Below are positions 1 to 7,131 of a stretch of DNA of 24,841 nucleotides, one piece after another. The stretch is taken from IMG/VR virus record IMGVR_UViG_3300010372_000013, positions 1-24,841 of that record; one strand, written 5' to 3'. This DNA comes from a virus. The notes below the pieces were generated by a model. It saw only the letters and a list, made by a program, of their open reading frames with translations, had not been told where the DNA came from and searched no databases. Both the position numbers and the translations under genes were made by a program. Position 1 is the first letter of the stretch; each line of letters opens with the position of its first letter.

Positions 1-25
1 TAGTGTTATTGATTGGGTGGTTATT

Positions 26-748
26 ATGAAAGTAAAATTAAGAGGTTGCGGTGCTGAGTTAAACTTATTGTTCGGATGTGACGCTGAGTTCTTCTTAGCT
101 GACGCTGATGGCAATGTTATACCTGCATCTAAGGTTATCCCAGGCAAGAAGTACAAGCCGCATACATTAGATAACGGTGTGTGCCACCCTGATGGTCTAT
201 CCTTAGAGGTAGGTTGTCCACCAGCAGATACCCCAGAGGGTATGCTAACTAACCTGTTCGCTGTACTTCAGGAAGTCAAGGAGAAGTTCCTCGATCCAGC
301 TGGTGTACATATCATACCTGCTATGCAGGTTGACTCTTCCTTAGTCAAAGGTACAGACAAAGAAGACTTAGAGTTCGGCTGTGGTTCTGAGTACGATGTA
401 TACAGTAGTAATATGTTCAAGGATTCTGATCGAGATACATCCCAGAAGATGCGGTACTCTGGCTTTCATATCCACATAGGGTACACATCAGGTCAAGACG
501 ATAACTTCTGGACGTACACAGATGCTGGCAGATTAGTTCGAGTACTTGACTCTTTGGTAGATAAGTACCAGTTAGGTACAACATCTGGCAGAGCAAAGCA
601 GTACGGCGGTCGTGGAGCTTTCCGTGTCAAGCCGTACGGTATTGAGTACCGCTGTATGGACTGCTCAGTTATCACTAAACCAAGTAAGTTCAGTGCTCTG
701 GTTTCTTTCCTTAACGAAATCCCAAGTGCAATGGAGAAACTTTTATGA
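26..748 (+). CDS. phiEco32-type COOH-NH2 ligase (glutamine-synthetase fold)
   Basis: Probable ATP-dependent ligase joining a carboxylate to an amine, of the type-2 COOH-NH2 ligase family described in phage phiEco32. The N-terminal FGCDAEFFLAD motif (D19, E21) matches the family's G-x-D-P-E-F signature. HIHIG (H148, H150) and EYRC (E207, R209) supply further metal and nucleotide-site residues of the glutamine synthetase fold. I chose ATG at 26, which places the signature about 16 residues in. The frame is open to the left window edge with a GTG at 17, so an upstream start cannot be excluded. The stop overlaps the next ATG by 4 nt, and the following genes encode a second GS-fold ligase and an ATP-grasp enzyme, which supports a shared peptide or amide synthesis role. 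The substrate is unknown. Confidence 0.75.
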   Translation: MKVKLRGCGAELNLLFGCDAEFFLADADGNVIPASKVIPGKKYKPHTLDNGVCHPDGLSLEVGCPPADTPEGMLTNLFAVLQEVKEKFLDPAGVHIIPAMQVDSSLVKGTDKEDLEFGCGSEYDVYSSNMFKDSDRDTSQKMRYSGFHIHIGYTSGQDDNFWTYTDAGRLVRVLDSLVDKYQLGTTSGRAKQYGGRGAFRVKPYGIEYRCMDCSVITKPSKFSALVSFLNEIPSAMEKLL

Positions 749-1260
749 TCCCTCTGATGAACTGTTCCGCATCTGATTTAGGTTCGTACTATAACGGATG
801 CACTGTATTCGACTCTGATAAGAAACCTTGGCTGGTCAGGGAATGCGGTTCGAATAGTATCCACTGCCAAGATGAGAAGGGTACAAGTAAAGCGTTCAGC
901 AGGACTGACCTGTTCGTTCACTACCTGCCACCGTTCTTCACACGCAATGGTGACATCATCGGTGTCGAGGTATCTCGTTCGTACAAGAGAGCACCAACGT
1001 ACGACCTGTCTGTGTATCCTGAACTTTCGAGTATCCTTGATGGTTCCTTCAAGAGTACGTTCGATGGAAAGGTAGGGCGTATAGGTCGTATGTTCTTCTG
1101 TGAACCTGACCGACGTATTGAGTGCGCAGTCAAGTACTTCACAGACTTATGTGGGTTCTTCAAGGAAGGTATCTTCTACATCACAGACGACTTTTTAGCT
1201 GAACGGTTACAACAATTACTATCAGAAGAGGGTTCTTCATATGTGGTACGAACAGTATAG
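745..1260 (+). CDS. hypothetical protein in the ligase cluster
   Basis: 171-aa protein that I do not recognise. It starts at an ATG overlapping the previous stop (ATGA) with a GGAG-like site upstream, and its end overlaps the next gene by 20 nt, so it is translationally coupled inside the ligase cluster. It has no signal peptide or membrane segment. The N-terminal half has a beta-like pattern (W29, with a small-barrel look around residues 10-60). The rest is mixed, with a helical C-terminus. It contains seven cysteines, spread through the chain without a clear zinc knuckle. Its position between two GS-fold ligases makes it a candidate accessory factor, carrier or substrate of the pathway. That is inference from context only. 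Confidence 0.6.
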   Translation: MIPLMNCSASDLGSYYNGCTVFDSDKKPWLVRECGSNSIHCQDEKGTSKAFSRTDLFVHYLPPFFTRNGDIIGVEVSRSYKRAPTYDLSVYPELSSILDGSFKSTFDGKVGRIGRMFFCEPDRRIECAVKYFTDLCGFFKEGIFYITDDFLAERLQQLLSEEGSSYVVRTV

Positions 1261-2305
1261 TGGAAGGTCTGTTACGAACTTAGGTCTGCTGTACGGACTG
1301 GAGTTAGAGATAGAGGGTTCAGGTATCGAAGGTGCATCCTCTGAACTATCTCGTAGTAACTGGATCGTAGAACGAGATGGTTCGTTACGTAATGGCTTAG
1401 AGTTCAAGAGTCGTGGTCCTAAGACATATGAAGAAACTGTTGGTATGATCAAAGAGTACAGTAACTTCTTGGACAAGTGCAAGGCAAGAGCTACTCCTCG
1501 AACATCTGTTCACATCCATGTGAACACACAGCACATGACAGCCGAGCAGATGAAGTCTATGGTGTGGTTGTCTGTAGCTATGGAGCCAGTTATCTTGAGG
1601 TTCTGTTCTAATCTTCGGAACCATAACGGGTACTGTATTCCAGTGTACAACAGCACTAACTTAGTTCAGTACTGGCGTAACGTGTTCAAGTTCCTTGACA
1701 AGGGTTTAACAACGTCAGAGCTTACAGGGTTGTCACGTTACAAGTACGCCGCGACTGGTGCGTACCGACTACTTGACCTAGGTACAATCGAGTACCGTAT
1801 GTTCCCCGGTTGTACTGACCACACTAAGTTGTACTGGTACATAGATATACTTCGCTCTATCTATGAAGTTGCTATGTCTACTCCTGTGTCTACGTTACGT
1901 GACAAGAAGTTATCCGAGGGCTTACTATCTCTAATTACTAACGTGATCCTAGAGAACCGTAAGTCCGTAACATTAAAAGAGTTAGAAAGTTTACTTGAAA
2001 GAGGTGTCCAAATGGCTAATGATATCGCAAGAACCCCGATGACACGGCAACAATTGATTGCCAAGCACTCAGAATTATTCCCATCTAAGTACAAACCTGT
2101 TACTAGTTCGTCCTTAGTAGATCTTTATAAGTCTACTAACTTGAAGAAATCCCTGTCTGAGTACGACCCAGAAGAGTTAGGCACTATCCTTAAGGGTCAC
2201 ATCACTGATGTGTTCCAGTCTTTACGTACCCAGTACCCTAATGAACCTGCGAACATCGCTGTGTTCATTCGTGAGTTAGTAACATTAGGAGCGCTGAAGG
2301 TATGA
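1241..2305 (+). CDS. amidoligase (Amidoligase_2 family, GS fold)
   Basis: 354-aa protein. Residues 1-220 match the Amidoligase_2 pattern: GLELEIE (E21, E23, E25), W41-x4-D46 in the WIVERDGSL segment, HIHV (H91, H93) and IEYRMFPG (E184, R186). These correspond to the Mg/ATP and carboxylate-binding residues of the glutamine-synthetase-like amidoligases, enzymes predicted to form amide or isopeptide bonds. Residues about 225-354 are helical and may be substrate-specific. The E-x-E, H-x-H and E-Y-R layout is shared with the ligase at 26-748, so the cluster carries two related but divergent ligases. The start at ATG 1241 follows AGAAGAGGG. The gene ends in an ATGA overlap with the ATP-grasp gene. 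Family assignment is strong; the reaction is inferred. Confidence 0.8.
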   Translation: MWYEQYSGRSVTNLGLLYGLELEIEGSGIEGASSELSRSNWIVERDGSLRNGLEFKSRGPKTYEETVGMIKEYSNFLDKCKARATPRTSVHIHVNTQHMTAEQMKSMVWLSVAMEPVILRFCSNLRNHNGYCIPVYNSTNLVQYWRNVFKFLDKGLTTSELTGLSRYKYAATGAYRLLDLGTIEYRMFPGCTDHTKLYWYIDILRSIYEVAMSTPVSTLRDKKLSEGLLSLITNVILENRKSVTLKELESLLERGVQMANDIARTPMTRQQLIAKHSELFPSKYKPVTSSSLVDLYKSTNLKKSLSEYDPEELGTILKGHITDVFQSLRTQYPNEPANIAVFIRELVTLGALKV

Positions 2306-3174
2306 TTAATGTAATCTCATGGAACAACGGAGAGTCAGCCAAGGCTATTAGTTCTCTGGTCAGTAATGGTAAGTTACTCCGTAAGAACACAGCACCTGTA
2401 CCACGTAACAGCCAAGGTGTTATTAACTTCGGTTGCTCTGAAATCACTCGTGATACAAGAGATGTACTGGTACTTAACCGTCCAGAAGCTGTAGCTATTG
2501 CTTGCTCTAAGCTCAGGACATTCGAGACTATAGCTGCTAGGTATCCATCAGCTGTTCCTTGGTTCACAACTGACAGTGACCAAGCTGTACTGAAAGCTAT
2601 CATAGAAGACACACCTATCGTGTGTCGGACTATTGATCGTGGACATGGCGGTGCTGGTATTATTGTCAAGACACCCGAAGAAATACAGGCTGACGGTAAC
2701 TTACCAAGAGCTGCTGTGTACGTGAAAGCTATTAAGAAGCGTAGGGAGTACAGAGTACACTGTTCTATTACGAATGATCGGGGCTTCCGTGTGATAGATG
2801 TACAGCGTAAGGTTCGACGTGCTGATGTTCAAGATGGGGGTGTTAACGGTTCAGATCGTCCGTTCATTTGGAACCATGATAACGATTTCGTATTCCAACG
2901 GGAAGGTGTGAACAGTGGAACTGTACCTACGGATGTTCTAAGGGGGGCTTGCCGTGCTATCAATGCTCTTGGGCTTGACTTCGCTGCTATTGATATCGTA
3001 GTTGAACAACGTACAGGTAACTGTTATGTACTAGAGGTGAACACATCTCCGGGTATGGAGGGTACGACATTAGAACGGTATCAGATGTTCTTTAACCACC
3101 GCTTTAATGGTACACCTTTTGTTCGTTGGGATGGTGATAGTACTGAGGAGCAAGATGATGGGTCTGAAGATTAA
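2302..3174 (+). CDS. ATP-grasp ligase (RimK/YheC-like)
   Basis: 290-aa ATP-grasp enzyme, expected to activate a carboxylate as acyl phosphate and ligate it to an amine or thiol. Visible signatures are a glycine-rich loop (DRGHGGAGI), the REYRVHC strand, D231 in the LDFAAIDIVV segment, and E245-x-N247 in YVLEVNTSPGMEGT, the C-terminal Mg/ATP-binding E-x-N pair. This pattern is typical of RimK- and cyanophycin-synthetase-like members. The C-terminal tail (about residues 275-290) is very acidic. It overlaps the amidoligase stop by 4 nt, so the two are coupled. ATP-grasp plus GS-fold ligase neighbourhoods have been proposed to build peptide tags or modify proteins and surface polymers. The substrate here is unknown. 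Confidence 0.8.
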   Translation: MINVISWNNGESAKAISSLVSNGKLLRKNTAPVPRNSQGVINFGCSEITRDTRDVLVLNRPEAVAIACSKLRTFETIAARYPSAVPWFTTDSDQAVLKAIIEDTPIVCRTIDRGHGGAGIIVKTPEEIQADGNLPRAAVYVKAIKKRREYRVHCSITNDRGFRVIDVQRKVRRADVQDGGVNGSDRPFIWNHDNDFVFQREGVNSGTVPTDVLRGACRAINALGLDFAAIDIVVEQRTGNCYVLEVNTSPGMEGTTLERYQMFFNHRFNGTPFVRWDGDSTEEQDDGSED

Positions 3175-3430
3175 TCCAGAGATACAGATACAGTACTCAT
3201 CGGTGCTTGAGGTTCAGGTAGTTCTTGATATAGCTACTAAACTGATGGGTTATTTACTAGATAGGGATTTCCGTTCTCATTTCATGGAGCCAACTATATC
3301 AGCTCACTGTAACTCAAGAAGCGTACGAATAAGACTTCGAGACGGTGATATCCAGTTAGTACATCAACCGGATTACCGAGGAATCAAGCTTAACTTCCAG
3401 CAGTTCATTGAATACGCTGCTAAACAATAG
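3155..3430 (+). CDS. hypothetical protein, 91 aa
   Basis: Unknown small protein. An ORF is open from 3107, but the ATG at 3155 (or 3158) is preceded by GAGGAG at 3145-3150 and overlaps the 3' end of the ATP-grasp gene, so I place the start there. Predicted mixed alpha/beta: a helix near residues 17-38 and a strand-rich second half (VRIRL, IQLVHQ). It has no membrane segment and no recognisable motif. It lies between the ligase cluster and the primase-helicase gene and could belong functionally to either. Confidence 0.6.
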   Translation: MMGLKINPEIQIQYSSVLEVQVVLDIATKLMGYLLDRDFRSHFMEPTISAHCNSRSVRIRLRDGDIQLVHQPDYRGIKLNFQQFIEYAAKQ

Positions 3431-3444
3431 GAGATACTTTATTG
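3429..3444 (+). promoter_or_regulatory. RBS with TTG start of primase-helicase
   Basis: AGGAG at 3429-3433 lies 8 nt before a TTG at 3442. No ATG or GTG in this frame lies close enough to give the conserved N-terminal zinc-binding region, so TTG is the likely start. Confidence 0.6.
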
Positions 3445-4404
3445 AGTAAAGTCTGCGTAGAGAAACTACCACATAAGTGCGGGTCTAAGCGTGGCCTGCA
3501 AGTATTCCAGCAAGAGGATGGTACGTTCAACGCTTTTTGTTTCAGCTGTGGTACGTACGAACCAGATCCTTACGGTGAGTCAGGTTCATCACCACCAGTT
3601 AAGAAGCTCAGGGTTAAGACTCCAGAGGAAGTACAAGCTGAGCTTCAAGAGATACAAGAGTACCCTATCTTAGCTCGCGAGGAACGCTGTATATCCCTTA
3701 AGGTTATGCAGCACTTCGGTGTCAGAACCAGTATGTCTGAGTACCAAGCGAACACACCTGTTGCTTGTTGGTATCCGTACTATACAGGTGACAAGCTGTC
3801 AGCCTTTAAGTGTAAGACGTTCGACAAGATTATGTTCAGCAAAGGGGACATGCGTTCAGCTGATATGTTCGGATGGCACAAGGTGTACGGTGCTAATAAG
3901 TACAAGCTGTTCATTACTGAGGGTGAGGACGATGCTATGGCGTTATTCAGAGTCCTTGTTAAGAACTGGAAGTACGACTCGTACCCTGCTGTAGTCTCGC
4001 TTAAGAACGGCAGTAAGTCAGCTGGTTCGTGTATCAGCAAGCACCTTCAGGACATAGAACGTATGTTCAAAGAGGTGGTACTGTGCTTCGACAATGACGC
4101 TCCGGGACGAGCAGCTGTGTCAGCTGTAGCTAAGGTACTGCCCGGTGTTAAGGTAGCTACACTCCCACTCAAGGACGCTAATGACATGCTCATGGCAGGT
4201 CGTGAGAAGGAGTTGTTCCAAGCTGTGATGTACGAAGCAGCACCGAAGGTGTCAGGTTCTACTTATAACTCAGGTGAGATATGGCACCTAGCTGACGAGG
4301 TAGTGGAGCAGGGTCTTGACTGGCCTTGGCCTAGTATGACTGAGGTGACACGAGGTGCTCGCTTCGGTGAGGTTAGTTACTTCGGTGCTGGTGTCAAGAT
4401 GGGT
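3442..4404 (+). CDS. primase-helicase, exon 1 (T7 gp4-like primase and start of helicase)
   Basis: First exon (321 codons) of a T7 gp4-like DNA primase-helicase. A zinc-binding region lies near residues 11-36: H11, C13, C33, C36, with the first Cys of the usual C4 set apparently replaced by His. The TOPRIM core has FITEGEDDA, VVSLKNG and VLCFDNDAPG, followed by LKDANDML. The exon ends within the helicase Walker A motif, GAGVKMG (G315-G321). The unspliced reading frame stops at once with TGA at 4405-4407, which would give a primase-only product. Joined to 5130 the motif becomes GAGVKMGKS, giving a protein of about 553 aa, close to the 566 aa of T7 gp4. The start is TTG at 3442. Confidence 0.88.
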
Positions 4405-5129
4405 TGAGTAAAGCCCATGTAAAACTGTGTGAATTCAGGGGAACTCCAGAACGGACAATCCTGAGCGAAGCTCTCAATCTGCTCTTACATAAGGAGTGGA
4501 TATGTACATATACAAAGCTGTTAAAGATTATCCGAACTATCTTGTTCGAGATGATGGTGTTATTATTGGTGCTCGTGGTAAACCTCTGAAGTATGATTAC
4601 AATCGTACAGGTTATGCTCGCGTGTCTCTCTGTAGAGATGGTGAGATTAAACGTAAGTTTGTGCATAGGATTGTAGCAGAAAGTTTTCTACCTGACCCAG
4701 AAAAACCTGACGCGATAGTTAATCACCTAGACGGTGACAAGCTAAACAACAACTACATTAATCTTGAGTGGACAACACACAAGAAAAACTTACAACACGC
4801 CCTAGACACAGGGTTACGTTGTATGAAAAATAGTGTAGCAATGTCTGACGAGCAACGTGAGGAAGTGGAGTGGATGTTATCAACTGGTATGTATTCCTAT
4901 CAGATGATTGCTAACACATGCCGAGTTACTTACAATGCCGTTGCGTTACTAAACCGCAGATTGAGAGAACGTGCAACGACTATCCCGAAAGGGAGTACAT
5001 CACAAGCTAATGGTGATGGAAGCGCACAGCCCTCAGAAGTGAGGTGATGATATAGTCTGGTCTGCATGGGAACATGCAGCAGTTCATAAGAGAACGGGGT
5101 AGGTGTTGCGAACCTACCTGAACAATACG
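4405..5129 (+). ncRNA. group I intron (probably subgroup IA) in the helicase P-loop codons
   Basis: 725-nt self-splicing intron. P1 is explicit: exon ATGGGT (4399-4404) pairs with the guide GCCCAT (4413-4418), with a U-G wobble at the splice site. P4 is TTCAGG 4434-4439 with CCTGAG 4460-4465. P7 is GACTAT 4978-4983 with ATAGTC 5052-5057. CCC-GAAA-GGG (4984-4993) fits P7.1 of group IA introns. P9 is CTGCATG-GGAA-CATGCAG (5062-5079), with a GNRA loop. A further hairpin spans 5098-5118 (GGTAGGT/ACCTACC). The intron ends at G5129, the expected terminal G, and exon 2 begins AAATCT. Removing 4405-5129 restores the helicase frame and its P-loop exactly. An HNH endonuclease ORF lies inside. Confidence 0.92.
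4502..5047 (+). CDS. intron-encoded HNH homing endonuclease (NUMOD4-HNH)
   Basis: 181-aa homing endonuclease that would cut intronless alleles of the helicase gene and drive intron spread. Domains: NUMOD4 at residues 1-50 (YPNYLVRDDGVI), HNH nuclease at about 51-95 with H55-R56, N74-H75 and the LDGDKLNNNYINLEW block, and a C-terminal helix-turn-helix-like DNA-binding segment near 115-155. ATG 4502 follows AAGGAG at 4491-4496 with good spacing; the GTG at 4496 overlaps that Shine-Dalgarno sequence and is rejected. The last 25 or so codons run through the intron's catalytic core, including the 5' strand of P7 and P7.1, so one stretch is both protein-coding and ribozyme. GTAC density is low compared with the phage genes around it. 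Confidence 0.88.
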   Translation: MYIYKAVKDYPNYLVRDDGVIIGARGKPLKYDYNRTGYARVSLCRDGEIKRKFVHRIVAESFLPDPEKPDAIVNHLDGDKLNNNYINLEWTTHKKNLQHALDTGLRCMKNSVAMSDEQREEVEWMLSTGMYSYQMIANTCRVTYNAVALLNRRLRERATTIPKGSTSQANGDGSAQPSEVR

Positions 5130-5828
5130 AAATCTGTCTTAGTTGACGAGATAGCTGCTCACTTTATAACTAAGTACGACATAGCTCCGTTCCTTGTTAA
5201 GCCAGAAGAGCCTATGTCTGGTACACTCAGGCGATTAGCTGGTAAGGCTATAGGCAAAGTATTCTGGGATCCTAAGATACCGTACACCAAGGAAGAGTTC
5301 CAAGAGGGTAAGGACTTAATAGGTAACAGGGCGTACATCTATGACTGCTACCAAGGTACAGACTGGGAGCAGGTCAAGCGAGAGATACGTGTGTACTCTA
5401 GCTTCGAGTCTAAGGGTCTGGTTATCCTTGACCCGTTAACATGCTTTACTGTAGGTATGTCAATGGGTGAACAGAACGAGAAGCTTGTGTCTATAGCTTC
5501 AGAGTTCGCAGCTTTAGCTAAGGAGCTTAACTTCATTGGTGTTATCTTCTGTCACCTGAATAGACCGGACTCTGGCGCTCCCCATGAACGTGGTGGTAAG
5601 GTACTGTCGGTACAGTTCGCTGGATCTCGTGCCATGATGAGGTTCTGTCATTCACTCTGGGGGTTAGAAGGGAATAAAGACCCTGACTTACCAGAGGAGG
5701 AACGTAATACTAGGTTCCTTGTACTACTTGAGGATAGGAACTTCGGGGAGTCTATCCGTATCCCTATGTTCTATAACAAACAGACTGGTAAGTTAACTGA
5801 GTTAACACCAAGGGTTGGAGGTGATTGA
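5130..5828 (+). CDS. primase-helicase, exon 2 (T7 gp4-like helicase)
   Basis: Second exon (232 codons plus stop), starting at the lysine of the Walker A motif (K322-S323 of the spliced protein). It encodes the RecA-like replicative helicase domain: a Walker B-like strand in GLVILDPLTCF, the H-L-N-R motif in IFCHLNRPDSG, the GSRAMMRF segment and the RNFGESI loop containing a likely arginine finger. These match the T7 gp4 and DnaB helicase order. An ORF beginning with GTG at 5103 exists in this frame, but its first nine codons are intron sequence. Without splicing there would be no P-loop, so exon 2 is not an independent gene. It ends in TGATG overlap with the next gene. Confidence 0.88.
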   Translation, partial: KSVLVDEIAAHFITKYDIAPFLVKPEEPMSGTLRRLAGKAIGKVFWDPKIPYTKEEFQEGKDLIGNRAYIYDCYQGTDWEQVKREIRVYSSFESKGLVILDPLTCFTVGMSMGEQNEKLVSIASEFAALAKELNFIGVIFCHLNRPDSGAPHERGGKVLSVQFAGSRAMMRFCHSLWGLEGNKDPDLPEEERNTRFLVLLEDRNFGESIRIPMFYNKQTGKLTELTPRVGGD

Positions 5829-6094
5829 TGGATCTAGCAAATCACACCTTACTAGCAAGGATTGAGGAGCTAGAAGCTCAGGTGTCTTATCTGTTACGTG
5901 ACTCGGATGATACAGGTAGTGTGTTGAACAGAAGAGTTAGTATAGAGAACCACCTAGCTTTATGCTATCAAGGTAAGCTAAGGCTACCATCCAAGGAAGA
6001 TTGTAAGGTCTTAGCTTTACGTCTAGGTACTCCACGTAAGTACTGGAACGATTACCTAGTTAACTACAAGTTCACTGATGAGGAGCTACATTGA
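5828..6094 (+). CDS. hypothetical protein, 88 aa
   Basis: Unknown small protein. ATG at 5828 overlaps the helicase TGA and is preceded by GGAGGTGA (5817-5824), one of the strongest Shine-Dalgarno sequences in the window. A TTG at 5825 is the only upstream alternative. Residues 1-25 form a coiled-coil-like heptad segment (ARIEELEAQVSYLL), and the C-terminal half is basic and aromatic. It follows the replicative helicase directly and could interact with it, but nothing in the sequence proves this. Confidence 0.65.
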   Translation: MDLANHTLLARIEELEAQVSYLLRDSDDTGSVLNRRVSIENHLALCYQGKLRLPSKEDCKVLALRLGTPRKYWNDYLVNYKFTDEELH

Positions 6095-6255
6095 TGGATG
6101 AATTAGAGTATATGAAGCAGTTAGTACGTGAGTACTTAGATCTTAATAATCCAGAAGGTCTTCAAGAAATGAGTTACCCTGAATATGAAACTGCGTACCT
6201 TCGTATGAATGAAATCGAAGAAGAACTAAAAGAGTTAAGTGGTTATGAAGATTAG
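6094..6255 (+). CDS. small acidic hypothetical protein, 53 aa
   Basis: Small ORF with the ATG overlapping the previous TGA (TGATG) and GAGGAG at 6079-6084 upstream. The product is acidic and helical, rich in Glu, Leu and Tyr, with a C-terminal heptad-like stretch (RMNEIEEELKELSG). Phase and spacing fit the tightly overlapped operon. Function unknown. Confidence 0.55.
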   Translation: MDELEYMKQLVREYLDLNNPEGLQEMSYPEYETAYLRMNEIEEELKELSGYED

Positions 6256-6448
6256 TATTAAAGAAACAAAAGCAAAGACAGTATTCGGACAGCTAGATGT
6301 AGGTGATGTGTTCTTATACAAAAGTTCGCTGTGGTTGAAGACTCCTTTTAATACTCCGTCAGCATTCGCTGTTGGGTCTAAGTTCACAACGCAAGTACCT
6401 GATCACCAAGAAGTACAGAAGGTTATCTCAATCCAAGCAGAGGTGTAG
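6245..6448 (+). CDS. hypothetical protein, 67 aa
   Basis: Unknown. ATG 6245 lies inside the end of the previous ORF (11-nt overlap); a GTG at 6239 is a weaker upstream option. The predicted fold is beta-rich (FGQLDVGDVFLYKSSLWLKT), in the style of many small phage beta-barrel proteins. It has no membrane segment or known catalytic motif. The next gene begins one base after the stop. Confidence 0.55.
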   Translation: MKISIKETKAKTVFGQLDVGDVFLYKSSLWLKTPFNTPSAFAVGSKFTTQVPDHQEVQKVISIQAEV

Positions 6449-6449
6449 T

Positions 6450-6596
6450 ATGAAAGTTTATGTAGTTGTCTACAGCGATGATGATGGGAATCGGTACTAC
6501 GTACGAGTGTTCAAGAATAAACGAGAAGCTGACGATATGATTGAAGCTCTCGATCGTTTACCTAATAGTTACTTCGTACTGGAGGAAGAGATCTGA
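6450..6596 (+). CDS. hypothetical protein, 48 aa
   Basis: Small protein starting at ATG 6450, with AGAGGTG upstream inside the preceding gene's last codons. An ORF in the same frame extends back to 6372 but lies within the previous gene, so the short version is preferred. The pattern is strand-strand-helix-strand (VYVVVYSD, YYVRVFKNKREADDMIEAL, YFVLEEE). It ends with TGATG overlap into the sigma-like gene. Function unknown. Confidence 0.5.
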   Translation: MKVYVVVYSDDDGNRYYVRVFKNKREADDMIEALDRLPNSYFVLEEEI

Positions 6597-7129
6597 TGCT
6601 ATCTGAAGCTGACTTTAACCACTTGTACAAAACAGGGTACGCTAGAGCTTGCAGTATCTTCCGTAAGCAAGGGCTTGAACCTGACCAGTGTGACGACTGT
6701 GCCCAAGACATGTACGAGAGAATGTGGCGTTACCGTCACCAGTGCACTGAGACTTACACACCGCTTAACTTCTGGTACTTGAACTTACGCCATGCTATAG
6801 TGAACATAGTACCAGCTTACAAGCGTGAAGGTACGTACATCTTAACGAACTCTGATGCACTGGAGTTCTTACAAGATCATTACCCTGACCCTGATGACCC
6901 TGAGTTACAGCTTATGCTTGAGTCTTTCCTTGAGACTTTACCTACGGAGTTATCTCAAGACATACTAGCTAAGTACAACTCAGTTACACAGCAGGACGCT
7001 TACGAATTACTTGACTCTCTTGGCTTACGGCCTGCTGGCAAGGAGTCTAAAGCTTACATGATGCGTATCAAACGGTTAAAGGAAGACCCTGATGTTCTTC
7101 GTATGATACAGGAATTCACTGGGAGGTAA
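6596..7129 (+). CDS. putative phage ECF-type sigma factor-like protein
   Basis: 177-aa protein with the layout of a two-domain ECF sigma factor. Residues 9-82 resemble region 2: DDCAQDMYERMWRYR parallels the D-x-x-Q-x-x-F/Y-x-R-x-W core, followed by FWYLNLRHAIVNIV and a basic KREGT segment. Residues 109-163 resemble region 4: LPTELSQDIL, then a helix-turn-helix-like stretch (TQQDAYELLDSLGL) and MMRIKRLKE. The two are joined by an acidic linker. Phage phiEco32 is known to encode an ECF-like sigma, and no phage RNA polymerase is visible here, so a role in redirecting host RNA polymerase to middle or late promoters is plausible. This is pattern recognition without a search. A DNA-binding replication protein is the main alternative. 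Confidence 0.5.
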   Translation: MLSEADFNHLYKTGYARACSIFRKQGLEPDQCDDCAQDMYERMWRYRHQCTETYTPLNFWYLNLRHAIVNIVPAYKREGTYILTNSDALEFLQDHYPDPDDPELQLMLESFLETLPTELSQDILAKYNSVTQQDAYELLDSLGLRPAGKESKAYMMRIKRLKEDPDVLRMIQEFTGR

Positions 7130-7131
7130 GT

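Noticed and set aside
2265-2669. 134-aa minus-strand ORF
   Set aside because: Antisense shadow of the ATP-grasp gene, which has clear motifs and continuous coupling with its neighbours.
5103-5828. Independent helicase gene starting at GTG 5103
   Set aside because: Its first nine codons are intron sequence (part of the 3' hairpin and intron end), and it would lack the first half of the P-loop. Splicing at 4404/5130 explains the region better.
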